The notes beneath the pieces were generated by a model, which ran no database searches, was not told the DNA's origin, and was given only the letters and a program-made list of their open reading frames with translations. A stretch of DNA of 62,000 nt from Branchiostoma floridae (lineage: Eukaryota; Chordata; Leptocardii; Amphioxiformes; Branchiostomatidae): positions 4,099,738-4,161,737 of the forward strand of contig NC_049988.1 of the NCBI RefSeq assembly GCF_000003815.2. The letters are read 5' to 3'. Of this stretch, positions 36,201 through 48,200 are shown in pieces. The number at the start of each line of letters is the position of its first letter. Within the stretch, counting starts at the first letter, position 1. Position numbers and translations under genes: made by a program.

Positions 36201-39200
36201 CTCCACCAGAGACGACGTTCGGATAGAAGGAGTTCATCCATTCTGTCCACTCACCCTCACAGGGGTAGGGAGCTGTAGGCTCTGTCCCTGGTGCTGAAGG
36301 TTCAGTGGTGGTGGAGATAAGCTTGCCTGTGGTGTAGACTCCTGAAGGCTCACCTGTAGTGTAGACTCCTGAAGGCTTGCCTGTGGTGTAGACTCCTGAA
36401 GGCTCACCTGTAGTGTAGACTCCTGAAGGCTTGCCTGTGGTGTAGACTCCTGAAGGCTTGCCTGTGGTGTAGACTCCTGAAGGCTCACCTGTAGTGTAGA
36501 CTCCTGAAGGCTTGCCTGTGGTGTAGACTCCTGAAGGCTTGCCTGTGGTGTAGACTCCTGAAGGCTCACCTGTAGTGTAGACTCCTGAAGGCTTGCCTGT
36601 GGTGTAGACTCCTGAAGGCTCACCTGTAGTGTAGACTCCTGAAGGCTTGCCTGTGGTGTAGACTCCTGAAGGCTCACCTGTAGTGTAGACTCCTGAAGGC
36701 TCGCCTGTGGTGTAGACTCCTGAAGGCTCACCTGTAGTGAACTCAGAAGGCTTGCCAGTCGTGGCTTCAGACAATGGTTTTGTCGTCTCAGAAACTGCTT
36801 TAGTGGTCTCCTCTGGCAGAACACCAGTTGTCCACCATTTTGGTCTCTCCGTAGAGGCAGTAGACTCAGAGGTTGTTTCTGAGGATGGACGTTTGGTAGT
36901 CATTTCTTCAGGTCTTGCAGTGGTTTCAGCTTCTGTTTCCCCTGTTGTAAGAGAAGGCTTTGCTGTTGTGCCCGGTTGCATTGGTCCCTTTGTGGTTTTG
37001 GTTGACGCTGTTTTTCTGGTTGTTTGCAGCAGGGTGGTTGTTGTGGGAGGTGGCTGTGTGGTTGGTGGAGGTGCCACACAAGAGCAGCACACACCAAGTC
37101 TGTCCTCCAGGATCATTCCCTTCTATACATTTGAAATAAAAAGCAAAATATCATTGATTTGGTAAAGAAATTTTCTACCTGAAACACTAGAGAAGTGTTG
37201 ATTTATTTATTATCATGTTATCCATCATCTAGTTTTTAAAGTACTGTAGTTTATGGTTGCAAGTACATGTTGCATGTATTACATTTGAAGGAAGTAGTAG
37301 ACATATTTTCAGCCTTTACTAGCAAAGGAAGTAATGAGTACAAAATGTCAAGTTCAATGTGCCATCAAGCCCCCACAGCTACATGCAAGCAAATCTAAAC
37401 CTCAACTGACAAAAAAAAACAGATGATAAACCAGATATTCAGTGAGTGAGTGAATGGGTATGAATTCTAGTTTAATACTGTATCAATCATGAACTTATTA
37501 TAAGTAACCATACAATCTGGTTATTTGCAAAGATTTTTGTATTTTGTGGATAGAAGGAAAGAATTGAATTTTCTAAAAAAAGAATACAATTATTTTTATA
37601 ATGATAGGTAGATGTGTAACAATAAGAAATAAAACAAACCTGCAGACAGTCCTCTTCAGTCAGGTGACAGAACACGTTGCACTCCTCATAGTAGTACTGA
37701 TCCTTGTATTTACAGGTGCAGATGTCACAGTTGCCTCTCCAGAACACATCTCCTTCCTGGAGTTAGGACAAAAGGTAGGAAAAGCAGTAAATATCTTTTC
37801 CAATAGAGCAGTAAGGCTAGTTGGGAACATCAGTTCTATATGCCATTATTCAGAACGTGATTGGCCATTTGATGTTTGAACAGGTCAACAGCCAGGAGGC
37901 CAACAGTTGGTTACTACAGACAGGATTACAAATGCTTGGATGAATGTGATAAGGAACCACCATAAGCAACCATAACAGCCAGGTGGTCCTTACATACTAG
38001 ATGTCACTTGTACTACAGGTTTGACTGTACATTTAAGGAAAAGAGAGCAGTTTGAAACGAGTCAAAACAGAAAATTTAATGCATTATGCCACAACCTTGA
38101 TGGCTTTACATAATTTAGAACAAGACAATTGGAAATTTCCAGAATAGAACATACAAAAAGTCAGATTCACTGTAGTGGCACGTAAAGCTGTTAGGAGCCC
38201 AAAAATCAACTTTTTGCAATGACATTTCAAGACCTACCCGCATGGAGAGTCCCATGATTACATTGTGTCTTGAGTTATACTGGCTAAAGTGTACAGAAAC
38301 ACATTCAGACACATAATTAACAATACGTCCATCCCTGAACAGGGACTGGGGGCGACACAGGTTATCTGGCATTAATACGACCCTCTGCTGCAGTCATGTG
38401 TCTCCGATGTCACATTCTGTAAACTACAGTACTCGGATTGGGATAAGTCCCAACTAATCTCTAGTGTTGGTTTAAGTTAAAGTTTAGTTTATCCATAATG
38501 TCATTTACCAACACAGATGAACTTTTATGCAAAGACCTCCAGTCACTGAGGTAATAACTTTAGAAAAATAGAGAGCCAAGCCTACATAGTAAGTGTCTTC
38601 TCCATTCTGACAGGGTGTTGGGCAGGATGGGATCTCCTTCAGACACATGGAGGTTCCCCAGTAGACGTCTTCAAACGTGTCGTCGGGGCAGAGACAGTCG
38701 TTGCACATCCAGCGCTCCTCAAACGGAGAGTTCCCATTGGCCAGATCATCCGCGGTCCATGCCATCAGGTCCCTACAGGTCACCTGGACCTTACAGTCTT
38801 CAGAACACACTGGGAAGGACAAAACAACAAGTTTGATTAATATGCTACATACAGAATGAGAAACAGACTTGATATGTAAATATCCTGAGTCAGTCAATGA
38901 TGAGAGTCAGCAGATGGTACCTGAAATGTCTGACCATTTGCCAAATGAATCCAGTAGCTTAACATTTTTATTGAAGAGTAACATTTGTATTCAGCATTAT
39001 TTCAGGTTACCCACACTTATTCCATACTTGTTCCTCATCAACTTCAATTGTACCCTAAGCCTTTCCAATAACTAAAACATTCCTGGTTAAATGTAATTTT
39101 GAATGTTACAGTTTGTCATTGTGGCTTGGTAGATCTAACTTGTAAAATGGCCCAAAAGCCGGAGAAAGAACCATAATATATCTAAGTTGCTAACTGGGCT

Positions 39201-42200
39201 ACCTGTATTTTACAAAATCTGGTTACAAAGATTTAAAATACATTGCTAAAAGCATGCAACAACAATTCATTTATTATTCATATCTACATGTAAAGCACTG
39301 ATAACACTGTGGAAAAATATGCTGCCTTAATGAATTAAGCTTTAGACTCATTAGACTCAATAGACTTTTACTCATTTGTTCCTTTATTCATGACGAAAAA
39401 GGTTAAGTTCTTCCCACACGAAATGGTGCATTGGGCAGTGCCCATTTCTGTTTCTCTAGCCCTGGCCACACAGCTTTTTCAAATCACTACAGCATGGGGC
39501 TAGCACACTGTTAGTGGTCTGTGTGTTCATCTGCAATACTTCTTTTTAATGCAGACTGCTAAGCAGAGAAAGAATCCTGTTCCATTTTTAAAGTCTTTGG
39601 TACTGTATGACTAAGTCAGGGATAAAACTAATGACAGGTACTGACTGCAAGGTGACCACTGTACCCACTTGGCCATTGCATCGTCACTCATACTTAACCC
39701 ATGCTAACTATGTGAAGTAGGTACCTGGTGTGTTGGTAGTGATCCTGACAGGGGTGGTTGCCGGGAGGGGTGTTGTTGTGGTAGCAATGGTAGTTGTTGT
39801 GGTTGCCATGGTAGCTGTTGTGGTTACCGCGGGTGCTGAACACTGGCAGCAGATGTCCTCACGATCAATCAGCACCTTCCCTTCCTGGAGCATAGAAGAT
39901 CAGGAAAACCTTTACAGGGTTACCAAAAAGATATTCTATACTATGGATCCATATCACTGTGCTATCTTTTTGAAAACAAAGCTGATGAATACTGTGATAG
40001 GACAGAAGTGTTCCCCATTACTTTTTCTGTAAAACAAATGCAAATTAACAGTTTGATAAAATCAATAGTGACTTATTATTGGAAATGTTTTAAAAATGTA
40101 AATTTCATTTGAATATTAAGCTATTTAGTTATAAGCTATCTGTATCAGTATGACCACTATAATTGCTATTTGGTATAACACAACTACAAGTACACAAGAA
40201 CAAAAAGTAACTGATAAAAATTAAATGTTGTATGGTTCAAGTGGAAAGAAAGTAAAAGTGGTAACAATTAAGTTTACCTCAGTAAATAACACTCTTCCAC
40301 TGGTTGTGACAGAGAGATGATATGCATAGTACATTATTTACAGGCTCATTGTACCAGGAAAAATCTTCTGACTCTTTTAGATAATCACAATGAACAGTGG
40401 ACCATGACTTAATGTCCTGTCCTAAAGCCCCGTTTACAATTCATGCGGACGCCGGCCGAATTTGTAGATCGGTCAGAGCTCGCCGAAAATCAACATCGCC
40501 CGAGCATCGGCTTTACTTTTTATCAATAATCTGCACCGTCACAAATTGGACGGGGCTCGGTGTTTCCCTCCGGAAAGTTCAGTCATTGTCTTTCCTGCTT
40601 TTTTGGTGCACAACTGACATCACACGGAGGTTTAAATCCCAACGGACGAGCTGTTAAAAGTCGCCCGAAGCCCGCGTAATCGCCCAAACGCCGGTCATAC
40701 TCCGGCCGAAAATGCCCATTTGGAGCTCGCAGACAAGTCGGCCGAGCGGAATTATTGATTTGTAAACGGGGCTTAAGGACTACGACCATCTCCAGTAACA
40801 TGCATGTCAGGTGAGCCACACAGCTATTCAGACTCACAGTTTCTAAGTCCAGAAGCAGAGCCACTAACCAACTGTGCATGCTATTAAAGCAGAGTGAAAG
40901 GGTTATAGGTCAAAGTGTGAGCAGCATACTCACAGCTTCGCAGTCCTGTGGTGTCAGGTTGCACTTGTGCTCACACTTTTCAAGGTACGCACCGTCCTCA
41001 TACACACACTCACACTGCTCACACTGTCCTCGCAGCCATACATCTCCGACCTGGGGAAACACACAAAAGTAAATCATTGACATGGAAAATTACTTATTAG
41101 TATAAGAAAAATCAATCATAGTATTAACTTTTCAGTACAATTGTTGTTTTCAATACAACTAAAAATCCAGCAATCTTTCAATACAGTCTTGGACATTCTT
41201 ACACTTATATGAACACTTTATACAAGCAAGTCATGTACAAACGTATGAAATTAACATTTATTCAAATTGAATGCAGATTCCGTACAGAATCCAACACAAT
41301 GAGTTTGGAAGTGACTGATTAAGGATAGGTCCCTAGTCATGAAAAGAAGGGAAAGAGTGGTAAAAAGGGTACATTCCACACTCCTGCAAGAAACTCTACA
41401 TGCAAACACTACAGGCAAGCAGCTGCACCAGCAACTTACCTGGTACTCCTTACCAAGGTAGGTACAGCCAGCGCACAGGTCAAGCTTTAAGCAAGGATAA
41501 AGCATAATGCAGAGATGAAGATATAGGTTACTATTCAAGCAAAAGAACTATTTGGTGCATCTTACAGATAAACCAAGTGTGGTGTACCTAAGGGTAGCTG
41601 CCTTGGTCCTCTACTGTTTTGCATTATTACTAAAGGAGATTCTTAACACAAAGAAACAAGCCATATAATTTATTCTATGAAGCTTTTAACGCACTATCTT
41701 ATTTTTGTTCAAGTTGGTGAATACTTTGACTATTTTTATAGGTATGATTTGCGTCTACATATTAGCAAGGATTAATAGAACAAAACTTTATGATACTGCA
41801 GAGAGCTTGTGCTGACAATGTGAACAAGTTGGAGGCAGTACTATTTGCTTTGAGACTATAGCTACAAGACATGTGATTTTACACGGACTTGCCTATCAAC
41901 GATAGATACAATGTACATGTTATAACTTCTCGTCACATGCATTATCAAAATTAATTTCAAATCCATTAGAGGGCAAAGTCGTTGCAAAGTAGCAGGAAAT
42001 AAAAGTTTTCAATGATGTATCTTACTCACCCTGTACTCCTTGCCATTGTACTTGCATGTCTCACAAACTTCTGGGATCTTCAGGCACATCATGGTGAACC
42101 AGAAGTCCTCATCTACCACGGTCCCTGCCGGGCAGGGGCAGTCCCAGCATGCATCATAGTCATCCCAGGACACCTCGAAAGGAGGTGTCATGGGGTCATA

Positions 42201-45200
42201 GAACTCCTGATCCTCACAGGTGATTGGCTTCACACATGACTCTGGGCAGGCTATGATTAAAAGTGTAAAAAAAATACAGTACTGTGTAAATGATTTGCTA
42301 CAATTTGGGCCCTGGCAGTTGAATGTAACAACAAGGTAAGCACACCCAAAGGGTTCTTGGTAAAATACTAAACGAGAATAAAACAGGTTGCTACCTGCAA
42401 ATTTAAGAGCAAATGGAAGAGTTTGCCATCAGAGAAAAATCATCAAATAATTCTTTTGTGTATACATCTTGCAATACGCTTGTAAACTACTGTCACTCAC
42501 CTGGAGCAGTTGGAGAAACAGTAGCTGAAAAATGCAGGAAAAAAATCAACATAATTTCAGTTAAAATTAGTGAGAAAGAGTCTGCCTTTGCAATTAATTT
42601 GTCAAATAAAAAACATTTAACTTGAAAAGCATGTTATACCGCCATGAATTCATTTAAAATAATAAGGATTCTTACTTCTTGGCTTCTGTGTTGAAGCAGG
42701 TGTCTCAGGTGCAGCTGTTGTTTCAGGTGCAGCTGTTGTTTCAGGTGCAGGTGTTGTAACAGTTGTTGGCTGCTCCACACACTCACAGCACACACCTGGC
42801 CTGTTGTCCAGCACCTTCCCAAGCTGTAATTGGATTTTGATAATATTTTTTCTACTGTATTCTTATGACTTAATCAAAAGTACAGAATCTAAAGATAACA
42901 GTTGGTCCACATGTGGAGGAATTACAGAAGGTGTGTCTTTCTAAAAGTGGATTCTGTGATGAAGAGACATCTTGAATTTTAGAAACTGATGCAAAATGGT
43001 GAATCTTGCAATTGAGTGATCATAGTTTCACCCAAAATCAAAGATTGAAGTATTGTTTTGCTGTTTGTGCTTTTTTTTACTCACCTCCTGGCAGTCTTCT
43101 TGAGTCAGTTGACAGACGTTGCCGTGGCACAGTTCAGTCAGCGTGTCCGGGTCACACGCACACTGCTCACAGCTGCCCTTCCAGTACACCTCCCCAGGCT
43201 GGTACTGACGACCGTTGTACTCACAGTAGCACCTGTCACTGGGCTCCTTCAGACACAGGGCAGTTCCCCACAGGGTGTCCTTCACTGTGCCTGGAGAGGG
43301 ATAGATGGCAGGATACCATGTCTGCATTCTATCATAAATTATGCAAATAGGTTGCAAATTTACATAATTTTGCATCAGTGATTTACATCTTTGACTATCT
43401 TCTAAAGGTCACACCTGCCTAATTAACCCCAAAGGAAATATGACACTTATGCATTGATGTACAAGGAAATTGATGTAAATGCTCAATACAAATGAAACAA
43501 GATAGTTTCTTGAGTGTCTTAATTGTAGACATAATCAATATTCCAAGGTTCTGATTAACATAATATGTATCTATTGATCTCTTCCTGTTACTCTATCATG
43601 GTGAATTTGACTAGAAAATTGAAAATATAATTATTATTGTAAAAAAAAAAGCATACAAACAGACTGACTTAAAACAATGCCTCCTTGTGAATCAGTAGCC
43701 CCTTCGATTGACCCTATTACCTGGACATTCGAATTCTGTTGTGTTTGATTGATGACTAGTTTTACCACCTCCAAACTGTACTTCCTGTCACTACAGCAAG
43801 ACTGACCTTTTTAGTGACATCATCTTCCCATTCATTTCTTGCCAATCTAATGACAGTGCTGTATTCAAATAGCTTCAAGAAATAACATACAGATACACTG
43901 AAAACAATGATAACAGTTGAACAGAAAACATTGTGATAGGAGAACTGACCTGTAGGACAGGCACAGGCACCACAGTCAGCAGGCACATCTCCTTCAAAAC
44001 TGTCCTTGGACCAGTCTGCACAAGTCATCTGGTGGGTGCAGGCCTCTCCACACACTGGCAATAAATGAAAGACAGCCTTAGGCATGTTTTGCAGACAATA
44101 TACATAGAGTCTTTTCCAACCTTGTACAAAACAGTGCACAAAGCTGGTCCAGGAAACTTTGTGTCTAACTCAGCAATTGTAAACTACTGTAACTTGATTT
44201 ATTTTTTGATGGACTTAATTTTGCTGTGAAATGAGATAGAATGTTTTCATGGTGTCACAAATGAAGAACTCAAAATAAAACTCACAAATATTCTAAGATT
44301 TACAGTAACATAACAGTTTAACCATTCAAACCGTACTGAACATGATCTCTAATTTTCCTTGATGAATCACCAACATTTTTGGTCTCAAATCAAAACAGTG
44401 GCTTTGCACCTATCATATATAATAGTTGGTAGTGAATTACATGTACCCTTCACGTATTACTCAGACAATAAACAAGCTGTAAAGGACTAAGCTTGGGCAA
44501 CTAAAACAACAGTGATAAAAGTAGTGCTTTTTAGTATAATTTTACCTGGCCTAACTGTTGGAGTCACTACAACAGTAGTTGTCTCCTCAGGTGCTGCAGT
44601 GGTTACAGGCTGTTCTGTGGTAGGTGGTGCTGCAGTACTGCAGTATTCCTCAGGGTGGCGCTGCACACACCTCCAGTTGGTCCTGTCCCAGGTGTTCTCG
44701 TTACAGAGGCAGTACCGCGTGCATTCAGGCAGCCCAAGGCAGTGGTCAGTGTTACCCGCACAGTCAGCAATGCACAGGCAAGATGAGGAGCAACCTAAGT
44801 GGGAAAATATGCCCATCATTCATGTAACTAAAATGATATTTTTTGATACTTCCATCACTGCAAGTATTGCTTTTTGTTGAACGAATGGTTTGTGACAGTT
44901 TTTTGAGATTACTTGAAATTCAACTTTACAAAATCTTTAGCAGAGACTGTTACTCACGTCTTACTGGCCTGGTGGTCATCTCAGAAGGCTTCCCTGTGGT
45001 GTAGGTTTCTGAAGGCTTGCCAGTGGTCATCTCAGATGGCTTGCCTGTGGTGTAGCTTTCTGAAGGCTTGCCAGTGGTCATCTCAGATGGCTTGCCTGTG
45101 GTGTAGACTCCTGAAGGCTCACCTGTAGTGTGGACTCCTGAAGGTTTACCAGTGGTGAAGACTCCTGAAGGCTCACCTGTAGTGTAGACTCCTGAAGGCT

Positions 45201-48200
45201 CACCTGTGGTGAAGACTCCTGAAGGCTCACCTGTAGTGTAGACTCCTGAAGGCTCACCTGTAGTGTAGACTCCTGAAGGCTTGCCTGTGGTGTAGGTTTC
45301 TGAAGGCTCGCCTGTGGTCATTTCAGATGGCTTGCCTGTGGTGTAGGTTTCTGAAGGCTTGCCTGTGGTCATCTCAGATGGCTTGCCTGTGGTAAGCCCC
45401 TCCGATGTTGTAGTCTCCCCACCACACTCACAGAACACCCTGACCTTGTAGTTGTAGCAGAAAGGCAGGAATCCACGCTGCTTGGAGTTCTCACAAACCA
45501 GACCCTGGTGGATGTCACAGGTCACATCCTGGCCAGTCCTGGTGTAGTCCATCTCCAAACCACTGTCGACACGGCAGTCAATGTCTAATGAAAATGGAAA
45601 AAATAGTAAGGCTTGTCATTGATATGCTGTCTTAAACTATTTTGCAACTTATTTCATTTTGAAAATAAGATACAGAACACAATACATTATCAAAGCCTAT
45701 CTAACTTATGAAATATGCACAGTATATATTTATCACTTCAGTTACTTTTAAGCTATGACATAATTATCTTATAAGAAGAGATTTACTTACTTGTGATCAT
45801 CTCAGGCCCACAGAAGTCATATTTCTTCCTCAAGTTCTCAAATGTCTCATAATCTCCACCAGAGACGACATCAGGATAGAAGGAGTTCATCCATTCTGTC
45901 CACTTGCCCTCACAGGGGTAGGGAGCTGTAGGCTCTGTCCCTGGTGCTGAAGGTTCAGTAGTTGATGAGGCTGGCTTTCCTGTGGTGTAGACCTCTGAAG
46001 GCTTGCCTGTGGTCATCTCAGAAGGCTTGCCTGTGGTGTAGACTCCTGAAGGCTCACCTGTGGTGTAGACTCCTGAAGTCTCACCTGTGGTCAACTCAGA
46101 AGGCTCGCCTGTGGTGAAGACTCCTGAAGGCTCACCAGTAGTGTAGACTCCTGAAGGCTTGCCTGTGGTGTAGACTTCTGACGGCTCACCTGTGGTGTAG
46201 ACTCCTGAAGGCTCACCTGTGGTGTAGAATCCTGAAGGCTCACCTGTGGTGTAGACTCCTGAAGGCTCACCTGTAGTGTAGACTCCTGAAGGCTCACCTG
46301 TGGTGTAGACTCCTGAAGGCTCACCTGTGGTGTAGACCCCTGAAGGCTTGACTGTGGTGTACACCCCTGAAGGCTTGCCTGTGGTGTAGACTTCTGAAGG
46401 CTTGCCTGTGGTGTATGTTCTTGGAGGTTCTTAAAAGCAAAATAAAGAAATACAATTTACTTACAGAGAATCTTTACAGCAGAAATAATGATAAATGTTT
46501 TGATATTTCATTGGCATTTTTCTTATTACTGTATATAAGAAATCTGCAAAAGAGAACTGAAAAGTACATGTACTAAGACTTTAAAACATTGTAAGAAAGA
46601 ATATAGTTTTTCAGCAACAGAATGTACAAATGTTAACTACTTACCTGTTCCACAACCTTCCTCATCCCGACCATTGGCACATTGAACCTTGCCATCACAG
46701 AGCATAGCAGGAAGGGGCAGGCACTGTCCATCACCACAGTCAAACACCTGGCATGGGGGTCTTGTGGTGGTCACTGCTGGCTTTTCTGTGGTGTAGACTT
46801 CTGTATGCTTGCCTGTGGTCATCTCGGAAGGCTTGCCTGTGGTGAACTCTGATGGCTTGTCAGTGGTGTATGTTTCTGAAGGCTTGCCAGTGGTCAACTC
46901 AGAGAGCTTTCCTGTGGTGTAGGTTTCTGAAGGCTTGCCAGTGGTCAACTCAGAGAGCTTTCCTGTGGTGTAGGTTTCTGAAGGCTTGCCAGTGGTCAAC
47001 TCAGAGAGCTTTCCTGTGGTGTGGGTTTCTGAAGGCTTGCAAGTGGTCATCTCAGAGAGCTTGCCAGTGGTGTAGGTTTCTGAAGGCTTGCCAGTGGTCA
47101 CCTCAGAGGGCTTGCCTGTGGTGTAGGTTTCTGAAGGCTTTCCTGTAGTGTATGTTTCCAAAGGCTTGCCTGTGGTGTAGACTCCAGAAGGCTCACCTGT
47201 AGTGTAGACTCCAGAAGGCTCACCTGTGGTGTAGACTCCAGAAGGCTCACCTGTGGTGTAGACTCCTGAAGGCTTTCCTGTAGTGTGTGTCTCCGAAGGC
47301 TTGCCTGTGGTGTAGACTCCGGATGGCTCACCTGTGGTGTAGGTTTCTGAAGGTTTGCCTGTGGTGTAGACTCCTGAAGGCTCACCTGTAGTGTAAACTC
47401 CTGAAGGCTTGCCTGTGGTGTAGGTTTCTGAAGGCTTACTTGTTGTGTAGGTTTCTGAAGGCTCGCCTGTGGTCATTTCAGATGGCTTGCCTGTGGTGTA
47501 GGTTTCTGAAGGCTTGCCTGTGATCATCTCAGATGGCTTGCCAGTGGTAAGCCCCTCTGATGTCGTGGTCTCGCCACTACACTCACAGAACACTCTGACC
47601 TTGTAGTTGTAGCAGAAAGGAAGGAATCCACGCTGCTTAGAGTTCTCACAAACCAGACCCTGGTGGATGTCACAGGTCACATCCTGGCCAGTCCTGGTGT
47701 AGTCCATCTCCAAACCACTGTCCACACGGCACTGAATATCTATAGAAAGGGGAATTAAATCAAGATAAGCTTTATTTTGCTTTTAATGGGAATTGTCGTT
47801 TTGATCGATCTATTTCCTCTTGAAAATATGATACAGAAAACAACTAATGCTCTAATCCTGCAAAATCTATAGAAAAGGGATTGGAAGATTAAACAATACT
47901 TCAAGAGGTCAAAATTAGATTAATTGATTATCAGAGTCTACATCCAGAATACCTATGTTACTGTATTTTACTTTCTTATAAACTATGTGCAGTCCATTGT
48001 TATTTCAAAATGATGTTACAATAAAAACGTTACAAGCTATAAAAAGGAATATTTCATACAAGGAAAATTTAATGGACTTACTTGTGATCATTTCAGGCCC
48101 ACAGAAGTCATATTTCTTCCTCAAGTTGTTGAATGTTTCATAATCTCCACCAGAGACGACATCAGGATAGAAAGAGTTCATCCATTCTGTCCACTCGCCC

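Noticed and set aside
36300-36730. Regularly spaced repeats resembling a CRISPR array
   Set aside because: Head-to-tail 27-bp units without unique spacers, inside a eukaryotic coding exon.
36234-36824. Second - strand frame (SLQESTPQASLQEST repeats), also at 46091, 47098 and 48304
   Set aside because: A frame-shifted reading of the 27-bp arrays; it does not join the CysD or VWC frames.
36737-37165. + strand frame of 142 codons (and others at 25273, 26052, 46852, 61091)
   Set aside because: Antisense to PTS exons. Thr codons ACN give open Val/Cys-rich frames on the other strand. They have no domain, and the sense strand has phase-matched exons.
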